In this document: one piece after another, positions 1 to 11,581 of the stretch
Numbering within the stretch: position 1 is the first letter of the stretch
Layout of the letters: every line of letters starts with the position of its first letter
Source: Paenibacillus ihbetae
Lineage (GTDB): Bacteria > Bacillota > Bacilli > Paenibacillales > Paenibacillaceae
DNA length: 64,000 nucleotides
Direction of reading: 5' to 3'
NCBI RefSeq assembly: GCF_002741055.1
Contig: NZ_CP016809.1
Location: 3,135,001 to 3,199,000, forward strand
The notes under the pieces: model-generated
The model's database searches: none
What the model saw: only the letters and a program-made list of their open reading frames with translations
What the model was told of the DNA's origin: nothing
Program-made: the position numbers and the translations under genes

Positions 1-106
1 CCTATTGCTCGATCCATTTGCGAATAGATTCTAATTAAATACATGAAGGAGACCAGCTGCGTCCAATGATACAGCCACATAAACAAGGAACAATGGAAAG
101 AAGTCA

Positions 107-140
107 TAAAAAAGCAGCCAGCACCAAGCTGACTGCCTTT
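107..140 (-). terminator. Terminator after lysS
   Basis: On the minus strand a 9-bp stem (GCAGTCAGC with GCTGGCTGC, one T-G pair) and a 5-nt loop are followed by a run of T. It lies just past the lysS stop codon and should end the transcript. Bases 1-106 beyond it hold nothing I can recognise. Confidence 0.8.
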
Positions 141-167
141 GAAATCTCATCGTAAGAACATCTTCAA

Positions 168-1685
<1,518 letters not shown>

Positions 1686-1875
1686 TCATCTCCTTCATTT
1701 CACTTCCATGCATTGACCCGCCACCAACAAATACAGCATCATACAACGCCGTCCGAGCTCTTCGTTTGTGACTAAATCTTCCTGCAGGTGCACATATTCA
1801 CCAAGGACTTAAAGGTATGGCTTGCCTGATCTTCGCAGCATCACACGATTAAGTCCTATGCACAGCTATCTAATT

Positions 1876-1902
1876 TAAAAAAGCCCCCCGAAGGAAGCTT
1901 TC
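1876..1902 (-). terminator. Terminator after greA
   Basis: A stem AGCTTCC/GGGGGCT is closed by a TTCG tetraloop and followed by TTTTTT on the minus strand, immediately after the greA stop. Confidence 0.8.
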
Positions 1903-1918
1903 GCAATCACATTCCGAC

Positions 1919-2395
1919 TTACTTCTTAATATCTACAATTTTATATTGAATAACGCCCGCTGGAACGTTAACATCAACAACCGAGCCTTTGGCCTTGCCG
2001 ATGATCGCTTTGCCGACAGGGCTTTCGTTGGAAATCTTATTGTTAAGCGGATCGGATTCTGCCGTACCCACAATCGTATATTCCATCTTGTCGCCAAACT
2101 CCAGATCTTCAACGATAACGGTATTGCCGACACTGACGATATCGGTGTTAATGTCATCGTGGTTGATGATACGCGCATTGCGGAGCATTTTCTCCAGCGT
2201 AATGATTCGTCCTTCGATAAAGGCCTGCTCGTTCTTGGCGTCTTCATATTCGGAGTTTTCACTAATATCGCCATAGCCGATGGCAACCTTGATCCGCTCT
2301 GCCACTTCGCGGCGTTTCACAGATTTTAGATTTTCAAGTTCGTCCTCCAGTTTCTTCAGACCGTCCTGTGTAAGAATGACTTCTTTATCGCTCAT
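1919..2395 (-). CDS. greA: Transcription elongation factor GreA
   Basis: GreA binds the secondary channel of RNA polymerase and stimulates cleavage of backtracked transcripts. The 158-residue length is typical. The N-terminal half is a coiled coil with the acidic tip region [13 protein letters not shown] (about 46-58), and the C-terminal half is the FKBP-like domain. The start has a strong Shine-Dalgarno (CAGGAGAATCGGTTA then ATG). The gene has its own near-consensus sigma-A promoter and its own terminator, so it appears to be monocistronic. B. subtilis carries greA elsewhere, so its place between dusB and lysS is a lineage difference. Confidence 0.96.
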   Translation of the reverse strand: MSDKEVILTQDGLKKLEDELENLKSVKRREVAERIKVAIGYGDISENSEYEDAKNEQAFIEGRIITLEKMLRNARIINHDDINTDIVSVGNTVIVEDLEFGDKMEYTIVGTAESDPLNNKISNESPVGKAIIGKAKGSVVDVNVPAGVIQYKIVDIKK

Positions 2396-2515
2396 TAACC
2401 GATTCTCCTGTCATGTAAATAATTTATACCACGGTATCACCATACTATATGCGAATTCTTGGGGATCAGAACCTCCCCGTGATGCAAGCTTCTTTCTTGG
2501 AATTTATACTGAAAG

Positions 2516-2544
2516 ATTATATGGTAACCATTTCAAAAAGTCAA
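2516..2544 (-). promoter_or_regulatory. Sigma-A promoter of greA
   Basis: TTGACT, a 17-bp spacer and a perfect TATAAT are read on the minus strand about 120 bp upstream of greA. Confidence 0.85.
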
Positions 2545-2607
2545 TGTGGGCCAAGGCTGTCAGCGGTGATTATACAGCACACCGTTAACAGCCTCTTTAG
2601 CTTATCA

Positions 2608-3633
2608 TTATCCCACCGCTGCGGCAGTCTTAGGATACGCACTATCGGACGTCTCCCCTTGGTCCTCGAGTGAATTGACGAATTCGTTCAGGATATTGAC
2701 CATTTCATCCCGCTTCGTTCCTTCCATAATGGTATCCTTGATCCGGGCAGATCCCTTCAGCCCCTTGAGATACCAGGCAAGATGCTTTCGCATCTCTTTG
2801 ACTGCAACCTGCTCACCCCGAAGGGCAATCAACCGGTCCATATGCAAAATAGCAATGCGGATCTTCTCCTGCGGCGACGGATCCGGAAGAAGCTCACCTG
2901 TCTTCAGATACTCCACGGTCCGATAGAGCATCCAAGGATTACCCAGCGCCCCGCGGCCGATCATGACTCCGTCGCATCCTGTCGTATCCAGCATCCGCTT
3001 GGCGTCCTCGGGCGTGACCACGTCTCCGTTGCCGATAACCGGAATCGACACAGCTTCCTTCACCTGCCGGATCATGTTCCAATCGGCATGTCCCGTGTAC
3101 AGCTGCTCCCGCGTACGTCCGTGGAGGCTGACGGCCTGGCCGCCCGCGCGCTCCACCGCCTGCGCATTCTCAACCGCAAAGATATGCTCGCTGTCCCAGC
3201 CGGTACGCATTTTCACCGTAACCGGTTTGTTCACGGCATCCACCACGGCGGCCACCATTTCGTAAATTTTGTTCGAATCCAGCAGCCAGCGGGCGCCAGC
3301 ATCCATCTTTGTCACTTTAGGTGCCGGACAGCCCATATTGATATCAATAATATCGGCATTGGTCTGCTGGTCGACAACTTTCGCGGCCTCGACGAGAGAA
3401 TCGCGGTCACCGCCGAAAATCTGAAGGCTCAGCGGCTTCTCCCGTTCGTCGACAAACAGCATCTCTTGTGTACGCTTATTCCCGTGCACGATCGCTTTGC
3501 CGCTAACCATCTCCGCACAGACCAGGCCCGTGCCGAATTCCTTGGCGATCAGCCGGAATGCCGGGTTGCACACGCCTGCCATTGGGGCGAGAACAACCTG
3601 GTTCTTCATCTCGATGTCTCCGATTTTCAACAT
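2608..3633 (-). CDS. dusB: tRNA-dihydrouridine synthase
   Basis: This FMN-dependent TIM-barrel enzyme reduces specific uridines in tRNA to dihydrouridine. The 341-residue protein starts with the FMN-binding motif VVLAPMAGV (about 13-21). The catalytic cysteine is C102 in NMGCPAPKV. The variant DAGARWLLD that follows is also found in the Bacillus type. A basic helical domain occupies the C-terminal third. The Shine-Dalgarno AAGGGGTGACACATT supports this ATG. It lies downstream of the folate genes and yazB as in B. subtilis, but a 352-bp gap suggests its own promoter. Confidence 0.95.
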   Translation of the reverse strand: MLKIGDIEMKNQVVLAPMAGVCNPAFRLIAKEFGTGLVCAEMVSGKAIVHGNKRTQEMLFVDEREKPLSLQIFGGDRDSLVEAAKVVDQQTNADIIDINMGCPAPKVTKMDAGARWLLDSNKIYEMVAAVVDAVNKPVTVKMRTGWDSEHIFAVENAQAVERAGGQAVSLHGRTREQLYTGHADWNMIRQVKEAVSIPVIGNGDVVTPEDAKRMLDTTGCDGVMIGRGALGNPWMLYRTVEYLKTGELLPDPSPQEKIRIAILHMDRLIALRGEQVAVKEMRKHLAWYLKGLKGSARIKDTIMEGTKRDEMVNILNEFVNSLEDQGETSDSAYPKTAAAVG

Positions 3634-3985
3634 AATGTGTCACCCCTTTACGCCTCAATTTATATATCCTTGAAAGATTCCTCTCTTGATTAGAAAGTGA
3701 ATCGAATTCTCAAACTCATTCATCATACTCATTTCCGTCATGTCCGTCCAGACGATGCCGGTTAATGGAAGACAGACAGGATATCCATGCGCCTATACGC
3801 CTTGCTTCCCTGCTGTACGGTATAGTGATTAGCAAGCTATGCACTGTTAATACCTTGACGACATGCGTAGTCGTAAAAATTCCGAAAGAGCCGTCGAATT
3901 CGCGGCTGCTCGGGTTGCAAGTGATTCATGGATCTCCATCTTCCTCAGGCCTCGGCTTTAACCCGGCAAGCAAACGAGCAGGCAA
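3634..3985. other. Non-coding gap between yazB and dusB
   Basis: These 352 bases have no convincing gene. The part nearest dusB is AT-rich and probably holds the dusB promoter, but I cannot pick clear -35 and -10 boxes. I see no strong terminator after yazB, so some read-through from the folate operon is possible. Confidence 0.5.
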
Positions 3986-4192
3986 TCAGCCTTCTGCCTT
4001 CAGCTCCTGCAGCGAAATTTCAAGCACTTCGGCAATCTTCGCGAGGACCTGCTCCTCGGCCTTGCGATTGCCTCGCTCAACGGCCCCGAGCACGGCGAGC
4101 GAAATGCCGGTGCGCTCGGCCAGTTCCTGCTGCGTCAAACCCTTTAATTTTCGGAAAGCGCGGATACGCTGCGCCAGCTGCTTGTTTTCCAA
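3986..4192 (-). CDS. yazB: Small XRE-type helix-turn-helix protein
   Basis: The 68-residue protein is a single Cro/C1-type helix-turn-helix domain. It contains LTQQELAERTGISLAVLGAVE (about 19-39, with TQQELA and GIS marking the helix-turn-helix). The start is a TTG preceded by a GGAAGGAA-type site. The gene overlaps the end of folK by 49 bp. The same gene sits between folK and dusB in B. subtilis. Its target is unknown. Position at the end of the folate operon suggests a role in that operon or a housekeeping one, but the sequence does not show which. Confidence 0.8.
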   Translation of the reverse strand: MENKQLAQRIRAFRKLKGLTQQELAERTGISLAVLGAVERGNRKAEEQVLAKIAEVLEISLQELKAEG

Positions 4193-4692
4193 AGCTGTAT
4201 TCCTTCCTTTCCTTCCAGTTTCGCAAGAGCTGTCTGCACTGCCCGGTACAAGCCGGAAGGCTCATCCTCAAATACGATATCGGAAAGCGGCCTAAGAACA
4301 AACGAACGCTCCTGCATGCGGGGATGCGGAAGCACAAGCTCCGGCGTATCCAGACGGCGTCCCTCCATCCACAGCAAATCCAGATCAACCGTCCGCGGTC
4401 CCCAATGGATATGACGGACACGGCCGAGTTCCTTCTCAATCCGCTGCATTTCGGCAAGAAGCGCGTGCGGACTCAAGGATGTCGACACAACCGCCGCCAT
4501 GTTGAGGAACATCGGTTGATCAACATAACCGACAGGCTCGGTCTCGTATAGATTGGAGACTCGCAGCACCTGAATGCCCAGCGTATCATCCAAACGTTCG
4601 AGGGCCTCCATCAGGTTCCCTTCACGGTCCCCCAAATTGGCCCCTAAAGCAATATAAGCCTCTGAGCACTCAGAGGTGGCGTGTGAATTCAT
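4144..4692 (-). CDS. folK: HPPK, folate pathway
   Basis: 6-hydroxymethyl-7,8-dihydropterin pyrophosphokinase transfers pyrophosphate from ATP to the pterin and so makes the substrate of FolP. I place the start at the ATG at 4692, just after the folB stop, giving 182 residues. A longer reading would run back into folB. The family motifs are ALGANLGDREGN near the N terminus and GPRTVDLDLLWMEG near residue 100. The C-terminal tail is slightly longer than in B. subtilis (167 residues) and overlaps yazB. It is transcribed with folB and folP. Confidence 0.94.
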   Translation of the reverse strand: MNSHATSECSEAYIALGANLGDREGNLMEALERLDDTLGIQVLRVSNLYETEPVGYVDQPMFLNMAAVVSTSLSPHALLAEMQRIEKELGRVRHIHWGPRTVDLDLLWMEGRRLDTPELVLPHPRMQERSFVLRPLSDIVFEDEPSGLYRAVQTALAKLEGKEGIQLWKTSSWRSVSALSEN

Positions 4693-4699
4693 GATCGTC

Positions 4700-5062
4700 T
4701 CACTTTCTGGTCCGATGGAGCTCGATGGTAACACCTTCGAAATGAATATCAAAAGGAGGATGCGGCTTCGTTAATCGGACCGTTAAAGCATCGATAATAG
4801 TATAAGTGTCCAGTACTTTAGTTGCAATATGCTCCGCTAAAGCTTCAATTAATTGAAAGGACTCCTGCCGCATGATGCCTTGAAGGAGCTCATGAATCTC
4901 GGCATAATTTACCGTTAATGTCAGATCGTCGGCAGCCGCAGCCTTGCTGAGATCCAGCTCAAGCTCCAGATCGACGTAAAAACGCTGGCCAAGCTTGCGC
5001 TCTTCTTCAAACACGCCGTGGTAACCATAGTATTCCATCCGGCTCAAAATCATTTTATCCAT
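4700..5062 (-). CDS. folB: Dihydroneopterin aldolase
   Basis: FolB converts 7,8-dihydroneopterin to 6-hydroxymethyl-dihydropterin and glycolaldehyde. The 120-residue protein has the family signature MEYYGYHGVFEEERKLGQRF (about 9-28) and VNYAEIHEL in the middle. It forms a homo-octamer in characterised relatives. It sits 36 bp after folP and 7 bp before folK, inside one operon. Confidence 0.95.
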   Translation of the reverse strand: MDKMILSRMEYYGYHGVFEEERKLGQRFYVDLELELDLSKAAAADDLTLTVNYAEIHELLQGIMRQESFQLIEALAEHIATKVLDTYTIIDALTVRLTKPHPPFDIHFEGVTIELHRTRK

Positions 5063-5098
5063 ACTCTAGCTCCGCCCTTCCATCCAATCTGAAAAAAA

Positions 5099-5959
5099 TC
5101 ACATCCGGCGTAGTTCCGGTGAGGCGTATACCATCGCGTCACACATCTTCGCCGTGCGTTTCATATGCAGCACGTCATGCACCCGAACGATCTGGCAGCC
5201 TTGCGCGATGCCGTACGCCACCGTCGCGGCCGTCCCTTCCAGCACGTCCTGGGCCGGTGCATCGAGCGTCGTCTGAATGAACCGTTTGCGCGATGTCGCC
5301 AGGAGCACCGGAAACCCAAGCTCAACCAGCTTGTCCAGGGATGCCATCACCTGCAGGTTCTCCTTATAATCCTTGGCAAACCCGATCCCCGGATCCAGCA
5401 AAATATGTTCATCCTTTACTCCGGCCGCCCGAGCAATTTCGACACTTTCCATTAAATCCCGCTTCACGTCTTCCACCAGGTCGGTATAATCCCGGTTCCG
5501 GCGGTTATGCATCAGGATAACCGGGCATCCTAGCTCCGCCGCAGTTTTCGCCATGTCCGGATCCTCTTTGAACCCCCAAATATCGTTGATCATATGGGCG
5601 CCGGCTTCGATCGCCCGGCGGGCTACCTCGGCCTTATAGGTGTCGACCGACAAAGGAATGTGGGGGGCATGGCGGTGAATCGCCTCCACAACCGGAATAA
5701 CCCGGGCAAGCTCCTCCTCGACCCCGACCGGCTCATGACCCGGACGGGTCGATTCCCCCCCGATATCAATCAGATCGGCACCGTCCTCGATCAGCTGCAT
5801 CGCATGCGCAAGCGCCCGCTCCGTATCATTATACCGGCCGCCGTCCGAGAACGAGTCCGGCGTAACATTCAATATCCCCATGATCAGCGTCGATTGTCCC
5901 AGCTTTAGGACTGCCTCTTCGCTTAATCGGTATTCCCGTTCATATATCGTGGTTTTCAT
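5099..5959 (-). CDS. folP: Dihydropteroate synthase
   Basis: FolP joins the pterin pyrophosphate to p-aminobenzoate and is the classical sulfonamide target. The protein has 286 residues. The loop-1 motif NVTPDSFSDGG is at 31-41, DIGGESTRPG follows near 66-75, and a C-terminal SRKRF/VRVHDV signature completes the TIM barrel. The start codon overlaps the pabC stop (ATGA arrangement), so the two are translationally coupled. Confidence 0.97.
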   Translation of the reverse strand: MKTTIYEREYRLSEEAVLKLGQSTLIMGILNVTPDSFSDGGRYNDTERALAHAMQLIEDGADLIDIGGESTRPGHEPVGVEEELARVIPVVEAIHRHAPHIPLSVDTYKAEVARRAIEAGAHMINDIWGFKEDPDMAKTAAELGCPVILMHNRRNRDYTDLVEDVKRDLMESVEIARAAGVKDEHILLDPGIGFAKDYKENLQVMASLDKLVELGFPVLLATSRKRFIQTTLDAPAQDVLEGTAATVAYGIAQGCQIVRVHDVLHMKRTAKMCDAMVYASPELRRM

Positions 5960-6843
5960 TGGTGCAACCCTGCTTTCTCTCGATAAGCTCCGAGCAAAGT
6001 CCGGGTGATCGGACCCGCTGTTCCTGCTCCGACGACCTGGTGAACATCGTCCAGCCCAATCAGCGTCGTTACCGGTACAATCTCCTGAACGGAGCCAGTC
6101 GTAAATATTTCATCCGCTTCCAGCAAATCTTTCCAGCGGTAGCGCCCCTCCTCGGTCCTAATCCCGGCTCCCGCAGCCAGCTCCATTACAACCGCCCGCG
6201 TAATGCCGGGGAGAATGCCCGTCCCGAGGTCCGGTGTATACAATCGCCCGTCTTTCACGAAAAACACGTTGCTCACGATCCCCTCAGCCAGCTCCCCGGC
6301 AGCTGTGAGCAGCAAGCCTTCAGCCGGTCCGTCCGTATGGACCGGGTAACGGTCGAGCTCCCGCTTCGCGAGTATATTATTCATATAATGCAAGGATTTC
6401 ATCCGGACCGGCGACTCCGGTGTGTTTCGGGGAAGAGAAAGGAGCCGAAGGGCACGTCCCTTCTCGTATAAGGATGCATTCGTTCCTGGCAGTGCTTTGG
6501 CAAACAAGATTTGCGCCGGTTTGACATAATCGCCGGACGGCAGCCCCAGAGGAGCCTCGCCGGCCGTTATCGTGTAACGGATATAGGCATCCGCCAGCCC
6601 GTTCGCCTTCATTAGGCCCGTGATCCAGGCACGGATGGACTCCGGATCCGCCTGATATTCGATGCCCATCCATGCACAGCTCTCAGCGAGACGGTTCAGA
6701 TGCCGCTCCAGCAGGAACGGCTGGCCGTTATAGGTGCGAAACGTCTCGAACGCGCCCATCCCGTATAACAATCCGTGGTCCAACACAGACAATTCAGCCC
6801 GGGCAGCTTCGACAATGCCGCCGTTCAAGCCGACAAATTTCAT
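5956..6843 (-). CDS. pabC: Aminodeoxychorismate lyase
   Basis: This PLP enzyme of fold type IV splits 4-amino-4-deoxychorismate into p-aminobenzoate and pyruvate. The 295-residue protein has the PLP lysine at K149 ([10 protein letters not shown]). Typical fold-IV motifs are [11 protein letters not shown] near the N terminus and [13 protein letters not shown] later. It overlaps pabA by 4 bp upstream and folP downstream. Branched-chain and D-amino-acid aminotransferases share the fold, but the pab context decides the assignment. Confidence 0.93.
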   Translation of the reverse strand: MKFVGLNGGIVEAARAELSVLDHGLLYGMGAFETFRTYNGQPFLLERHLNRLAESCAWMGIEYQADPESIRAWITGLMKANGLADAYIRYTITAGEAPLGLPSGDYVKPAQILFAKALPGTNASLYEKGRALRLLSLPRNTPESPVRMKSLHYMNNILAKRELDRYPVHTDGPAEGLLLTAAGELAEGIVSNVFFVKDGRLYTPDLGTGILPGITRAVVMELAAGAGIRTEEGRYRWKDLLEADEIFTTGSVQEIVPVTTLIGLDDVHQVVGAGTAGPITRTLLGAYREKAGLHQ

Positions 6844-7421
6844 GCCTTGGCACCTGCGGTCCGCTTCAGGAAATTCCGGAGCATTTGATGGCCATGATCC
6901 GTAATGATCGATTCCGGATGGAACTGCACGCCTTCTACTGGGTACTGCTTATGGGCAAGCCCCATAATTTCGCCTTCTTCGGTCCAAGCGGTAATCTCCA
7001 GCTCATCCGGGAGGCTTTCCTTCTCAACGATCAGCGAGTGATAACGCGTCGCCGTGAACGGATTTGGCAGCCCCTCAAAGACGGAACGGCCCTCATGTTG
7101 GATCGGCGAGGTCTTGCCGTGCATGAGCCGCTCGGCCCGGATGACCTTGCCGCCGAAGGCCTGGCCGATGGCCTGATGCCCCAGGCAAACGCCGAAGATC
7201 GGGATGACGCCTTTGAAATGGGATATGACTTCCAAGCTGACGCCTGCCTCGTTCGGTGTGCACGGACCCGGGGAGATCAGAATATGATCCGGCGCCAGCG
7301 CTTCAATGCCGGCAATATCAATCTCATCGTTCCGGAATACCTTAACTTCCTCGCCGAGTTCACCCAAATATTGAACCAGGTTGTACGTAAATGAATCATA
7401 ATTGTCGATCACAAGTATCAT
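6840..7421 (-). CDS. pabA: Glutamine amidotransferase subunit of ADC synthase
   Basis: PabA hydrolyses glutamine and channels ammonia to PabB. The 193-residue class I amidotransferase has the nucleophile C79 ([10 protein letters not shown]) and the H168/E170 pair (FHPES). In Bacillus this subunit also serves anthranilate synthase (TrpE). Whether a separate trpG exists here cannot be seen. The Shine-Dalgarno (AGGGGGAT) lies within the last codons of pabB, 4 bp upstream. Confidence 0.95.
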   Translation of the reverse strand: MILVIDNYDSFTYNLVQYLGELGEEVKVFRNDEIDIAGIEALAPDHILISPGPCTPNEAGVSLEVISHFKGVIPIFGVCLGHQAIGQAFGGKVIRAERLMHGKTSPIQHEGRSVFEGLPNPFTATRYHSLIVEKESLPDELEITAWTEEGEIMGLAHKQYPVEGVQFHPESIITDHGHQMLRNFLKRTAGAKA

Positions 7422-7425
7422 ACGT

Positions 7426-9084
7426 TTATCCCCCTATATCCGCAGCTACGGCTGCAGCTTCGTCTTCACTGCACATCAAGGCTGCAATCAAGGCCTTTGC
7501 CTTGTTATGGCACTCCCTGTACTCCCGATAAGGATCCGAATCAATCACGATGCCGGCCCCCGTCTGAATATAGCCGATCCCATCCTTCACGGCGAGGGTT
7601 CGGATAATAATATTCAGCTCCATATCCCCGTTATAGTCAATCCAGCCCATCGAACCAGTGTAGGGCCCTCTCGTAACAGGCTCCAGCTCCTCGATGATTT
7701 CCATCGTCCGGATTTTGGGTGCGCCTGTTATCGTGCCTCCCGGAAATACGGCGGCGATGACGTCATACGCCTTGCTGCCCTCTGCAAGTCGCCCCTCGAC
7801 CTGCGATACGAGATGCATGACATGCGAATACCGCTCCACCGTCATCAGCTCCGGAACATGAACGGTGCCGTAAGCTGCAATCCGGCCGATATCATTGCGC
7901 TCCAGATCAACAAGCATAATATGCTCCGCGCGCTCCTTCTCGCTGCCTAGAAGCTCAGCCTCCATGGCCGCATCCTCTTCGGGATTGCCCCCGCGGCGCC
8001 GGGTTCCTGCAATCGGACGGGCCGATACAATATCGCCGTCCACCTTCACCAGCAGCTCCGGCGATCCGCTGGCCAGACTGAATCCCGGCGACATCAGGTA
8101 ACCCATATATGGGGACGGATTCAAGATCCGCATCCATTCATAGACCTCTGCCGGATCCCCATGGAGCTTCAGATGCCGCCTGAGGGACAGATTAACCTGA
8201 AACACATCCCCTTGCCTTATATACTCCTGGATGGCCAGCACTGCCTGCTGAAACGCATCCTGCGAGAAATCGATCTCGAGCCGATCCCAGCCTTCCACAT
8301 GAGGTCCTGACAGCTGCCCGGACTTCTCCATGCGCTTACGTCGCTGCCTTGAATCCTCGGACTCGCCCTCGCCTCCGGCTTCCGAAGGTTGGCCGAACAA
8401 ATCGTTCCATGCGGCCAGCATCCGCTCTGCCTTTGCCTCGACTTCGGCGTACCGCTGTCGGAGCGAACGCTCCTGCTCCGGTGATAGACCGGAGGCCTGA
8501 TTCCTCCCCGAACCGGACTTATCGCTTAAACCGGATTGATCCTCTTGCCGTTTGCCATCCCACGGAACATGGATCGAGCAGTAGATCGAATCATCCTTAT
8601 GGTCGTAGATCCAAATCTCATTCATCTGCATCCATAAATAATCGGGGAAGCCGGGCTCGTCCTTGGCCAAGGCCGGCAGCTGTTCGATGGAGCGGATGAC
8701 GTCATAGCTGAGGAAGCCCGCGCAGCCACCGCGAAAATCCGGCCACCCCTGAATCCGCGGCGCACGAAAAGCGTGCATCCATTTCTCCAAGAGATGCAGC
8801 GGTTTACCCGCCACCTTTTGCCGTTCCCCGGTAGACAGCGTAAGGATCTCGCCCTCATCGCCCTTGCCCTGCAGAATGGACGCCGGATGCAGGCCAAGAT
8901 ACGTGTATCGTCCGCCCTTGCCGCTCTCTAATACGAACGCATAGGGAGAAGCTGATCTCCAAGCCTGCCTCCACGATGGAGGAAGCCCCCCGGAACTTCC
9001 TTTATACTCAACCAAATAGGGAAGTACGGACCAGCCCTCCGCAGCCCATGTAAGCCAATGGGCGAATTCCATTCTTCTCTTCAT
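7426..9084 (-). CDS. pabB: Aminodeoxychorismate synthase component I
   Basis: PabB adds ammonia to chorismate to give 4-amino-4-deoxychorismate. The protein has 552 residues, which is long for the family. A charged, low-complexity linker at about 176-262 separates the N-terminal region from the chorismate-binding domain. The latter contains [15 protein letters not shown] and LNIIIRTL. The catalytic segment reads PIAGT (357-361) where E. coli PabB has PIKGT with a nucleophilic lysine; PIAGT is the form seen in anthranilate synthases. Position next to pabA, pabC and folP argues for PabB. The start has the Shine-Dalgarno GGGAGGATCGGC. Confidence 0.9.
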   Translation of the reverse strand: MKRRMEFAHWLTWAAEGWSVLPYLVEYKGSSGGLPPSWRQAWRSASPYAFVLESGKGGRYTYLGLHPASILQGKGDEGEILTLSTGERQKVAGKPLHLLEKWMHAFRAPRIQGWPDFRGGCAGFLSYDVIRSIEQLPALAKDEPGFPDYLWMQMNEIWIYDHKDDSIYCSIHVPWDGKRQEDQSGLSDKSGSGRNQASGLSPEQERSLRQRYAEVEAKAERMLAAWNDLFGQPSEAGGEGESEDSRQRRKRMEKSGQLSGPHVEGWDRLEIDFSQDAFQQAVLAIQEYIRQGDVFQVNLSLRRHLKLHGDPAEVYEWMRILNPSPYMGYLMSPGFSLASGSPELLVKVDGDIVSARPIAGTRRRGGNPEEDAAMEAELLGSEKERAEHIMLVDLERNDIGRIAAYGTVHVPELMTVERYSHVMHLVSQVEGRLAEGSKAYDVIAAVFPGGTITGAPKIRTMEIIEELEPVTRGPYTGSMGWIDYNGDMELNIIIRTLAVKDGIGYIQTGAGIVIDSDPYREYRECHNKAKALIAALMCSEDEAAAVAADIGG

Positions 9085-9134
9085 GCCGATCCTCCCTCTA
9101 GTCTTGAACGCATAAACCCTTACTGTTGCCTGTC

Positions 9135-9163
9135 AGTATACTGTATCCCGCCTCACTTGAAAA
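9135..9163 (-). promoter_or_regulatory. Sigma-A promoter of the pab/fol operon
   Basis: TTTTCA, a 17-bp spacer and TATACT are read on the minus strand about 50 bp upstream of pabB, just after the cysK terminator. This makes pabB the first gene of the folate operon. Confidence 0.65.
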
Positions 9164-9235
9164 CCCTAAAAACATGCTTGGCAAAACATTATTTTTTTAC
9201 GATCCGGAGCCGCCGAATATGGTTGTAGTATACAC

Positions 9236-9269
9236 AAAAAGCCCTCAATGCTATGAACACATTGAGGGC
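9236..9269 (-). terminator. Terminator after cysK
   Basis: A perfect 10-bp stem GCCCTCAATG/CATTGAGGGC with a 9-nt loop is followed by TTTTT on the minus strand. Confidence 0.92.
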
Positions 9270-9286
9270 AACGCTGTATGAACGGT

Positions 9287-10225
9287 TTATGCCTCGAAGT
9301 TATAAAGCGGCGTGCTGAGGTAGCGCTCCCCGTTGCTCGGGATGACGGCAACCACGCGCTTGCCTTTGCCAAGCTCCTTGGCAACCTTCAATGCCGCGAA
9401 CACAGCTGCGCCGGAAGAAATTCCGCCAAGAACGCCTTCCTCTTTCGCTACGCGGCGGGAAGTTTCGAAGGCTTCATCATTCTCGACATGAATGATTTCA
9501 TCATAGATTTCCTGATTCAGAATTTCCGGAACGAAGTTCGCGCCGATGCCTTGAATTTTATGCGGGCCAGGCTTGCCGCCGGCCAGAATCGGGGATGCTG
9601 CAGGCTCAACCGCATAGATTTTAATATCAGGGTATTGGCTCTTCAGCACTTCGCCGGCACCCGTAATCGTACCGCCTGTGCCGATCCCGGCTACGAATGC
9701 ATCCAGCATGCCGCCGATGGACTCGATTGCTTCTACAATTTCAGGACCGGTCGTTTCACGGTGAATTTTTACGTTTGCTTGGTTCTTGAACTGCTCCGCC
9801 ATGAAAAATCCGGAGTTCTCCTTCAAAATCTCCTCCGCCTTCTTCACCGCCCCGTTCATTCCCTCGGAGCCTGGCGTCAGAACAAGCTCGGCGCCATATG
9901 CGCGCAGCAGGTTGCGGCGTTCCAAGCTCATCGTTTCAGGCATAACGATGACGGCTTTGTAGCCTTTCGCCGCAGCCACCATCGCCAGCCCGATTCCCGT
10001 ATTGCCGCTCGTTGCTTCAATGATCGTATCGCCCGGCTTCAAACGGCCTTCCTTCTCCGCTTCCTCTACGATGCTGACCGCAATCCGGTCTTTAACGCTG
10101 GCTCCCGGGTTCTGGTACTCCAGCTTCAAATAGATCTCCGCACTGTCCTCCGGCACAATCCGGTTCAAGCGGACAAGGGGTGTATCGCCGATGAGTTCTG
10201 TCACATTGTTTACGACTTTTGCCAT
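9287..10225 (-). CDS. cysK: Cysteine synthase A
   Basis: CysK makes cysteine from O-acetylserine and sulfide. I chose the ATG at 10225 because AGGAGGGC lies just upstream and the sequence [20 protein letters not shown] matches the family start; it gives 312 residues. The PLP lysine is K45 (GASVKDRI). The substrate loop TSGNTG and the phosphate-binding GTGGTITG are present. It has its own promoter and terminator. In B. subtilis the homologous gene is repressed by CymR; I could not identify a CymR site here. Confidence 0.96.
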   Translation of the reverse strand: MAKVVNNVTELIGDTPLVRLNRIVPEDSAEIYLKLEYQNPGASVKDRIAVSIVEEAEKEGRLKPGDTIIEATSGNTGIGLAMVAAAKGYKAVIVMPETMSLERRNLLRAYGAELVLTPGSEGMNGAVKKAEEILKENSGFFMAEQFKNQANVKIHRETTGPEIVEAIESIGGMLDAFVAGIGTGGTITGAGEVLKSQYPDIKIYAVEPAASPILAGGKPGPHKIQGIGANFVPEILNQEIYDEIIHVENDEAFETSRRVAKEEGVLGGISSGAAVFAALKVAKELGKGKRVVAVIPSNGERYLSTPLYNFEA

Positions 10226-10415
10226 GAATGAAGCCCTCCTCATAAATATGGGTGTGTTTCCATGAATACATAACTTTGTTAGGCAAGCCATGTCATCGTG
10301 TATATGCATAGCCCATCCGTGATGTCACATCATAAGAGCCGCTAAACGCGCTGCAGGCAACTCATGTCTGCGGCCTTTTGTTAATCCGAGTAAATAGGTA
10401 GGTTTTTATACTTTC

Positions 10416-10444
10416 ATCTTATCAACGATAAAGGCCATTGTCAA
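10416..10444 (-). promoter_or_regulatory. Sigma-A promoter of cysK
   Basis: A perfect TTGACA, a 17-bp spacer and TAAGAT are read on the minus strand. Transcription would start near 10408, leaving a long leader before the cysK ATG. Confidence 0.8.
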
Positions 10445-10551
10445 TAACACTTTGCGTTGAAAATAAGCTTTTCTAGGTATTCTTCCCTGCATCTTACGGA
10501 CGAGTCTGCCAGAGGAATCCTCCTAGGAATGCTTTATGGAAGCCTTCAAGC

Positions 10552-10592
10552 AAAAAGCTCCCGAAGCAAGGATGATCCTTCCCCCGGGAGCT
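10552..10592 (-). terminator. Terminator after yacD
   Basis: Stem AGCTCCCG/CGGGAGCT, extended inside by AAGGAT/ATCCTT, is followed by TTTTTG on the minus strand. Confidence 0.85.
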
Positions 10593-10622
10593 ATTCCGCT
10601 CGGATTGATATATCGGTATAAG

Positions 10623-11561
10623 TCATAAGGTTACCGTGCTTGCAACGATGCGGGCTTCGTATTTCTCCCGCAGCTGCTGTTCAAGTTCCGTCAACGAAAT
10701 CGACTGCTCCAGCGCGAGCTGTTTGCGGACCGATTCGCGGATGCTTTCCTCGCTCGGAACCTTCGGCTCCACGATTTCCTCAACATAAACGATGGCGTAA
10801 TTGTCCTCCAGCTCGATCGGTCCGGCGATATCTCCGGCCTCCAGCGTCAGGGCAGCCTCCATCAGCTCAGAGGGCACAAAAGGATCATCTTCCTCCACCA
10901 AGCCGATCTTCCCGCCGTCGCCCCGGGTATACTCATCCAGGGAAACCTCGGCGGCAAGATCCGCAAAGTCCTCTCCGGCCTCCAGTCGGTCCATAACCTG
11001 ATTCGCTTCGGCCTCCGACGCGACCTCAATCATCGATAAGTTCAGCTGTTTCTTGGGGCGAAATTGATCCGGATACTGCTCTAGATAGGAATCAATCTGC
11101 TGCTCATCGATGTGGACATCCGCCGTGGCAATTTTTTCAAGCAGCAACCGATAAGTCGTCTCTATCCTCAGCTCTTCTTCTGAGATGCCAAGCTGATGTT
11201 CCATCTCCGCAAAAAAACGTTCCTTCGAGCCGTAAGTTCGACTCATCATGTCGATCTCCGCTTCCAGCTCTGACTTCGTCACGTCGATGCCCCTCGCTTC
11301 GGCCTCTAATGCTACGGCCTTCCGGTTAAGGATGGTCATCAGCATTTCATGCCCGTAACGCTTCTTCAGCTCGCGAACCCACTCGTCTTCTGTGATCGCC
11401 TTGTCCTGAATGGTGGCAACAGCCGGAGACGGCCCATTCCCTGATGGAGAACCTGCCCGAGAACCCTCCCCGGAGAACAGCATGTAGCTGCCCATGACCA
11501 GTACGCCTGCTGTCAAGACAATGACGGTCGCCCACAATCCCTTCTCTTGTCTCGTCATCAC
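10623..11561 (-). CDS. yacD: Membrane-anchored PpiC-type peptidyl-prolyl isomerase
   Basis: The 312-residue protein has an N-terminal signal anchor (about 8-29, hydrophobic, no lipobox cysteine). A SurA-like helical region follows, then a parvulin (PpiC) domain at about 170-265 with FADLAAEVS and GGKIGLV. It probably helps fold exported proteins on the outer face of the membrane. The gene occupies the yacD position between hslO and cysK. The start is a GTG at 11561, or the next ATG, after AAGGATTGAG. A second PpiC protein (prsA) lies near 34 kb, so the two may overlap in function. Confidence 0.85.
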   Translation of the reverse strand: MMTRQEKGLWATVIVLTAGVLVMGSYMLFSGEGSRAGSPSGNGPSPAVATIQDKAITEDEWVRELKKRYGHEMLMTILNRKAVALEAEARGIDVTKSELEAEIDMMSRTYGSKERFFAEMEHQLGISEEELRIETTYRLLLEKIATADVHIDEQQIDSYLEQYPDQFRPKKQLNLSMIEVASEAEANQVMDRLEAGEDFADLAAEVSLDEYTRGDGGKIGLVEEDDPFVPSELMEAALTLEAGDIAGPIELEDNYAIVYVEEIVEPKVPSEESIRESVRKQLALEQSISLTELEQQLREKYEARIVASTVTL

Positions 11562-11581
11562 GGTCGCTCAATCCTTAACGT

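Larger units (their letters stand above)
10226..10622. other. cysK leader and intergenic region
   Basis: These 397 bases hold, in minus-strand order, the yacD terminator, the cysK promoter and a cysK leader of about 180 nt. The leader has short inverted repeats, such as GATGT-G-ACATC. It lacks the conserved bases of a T-box or an S-box. I see no gene in it. Confidence 0.6.
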
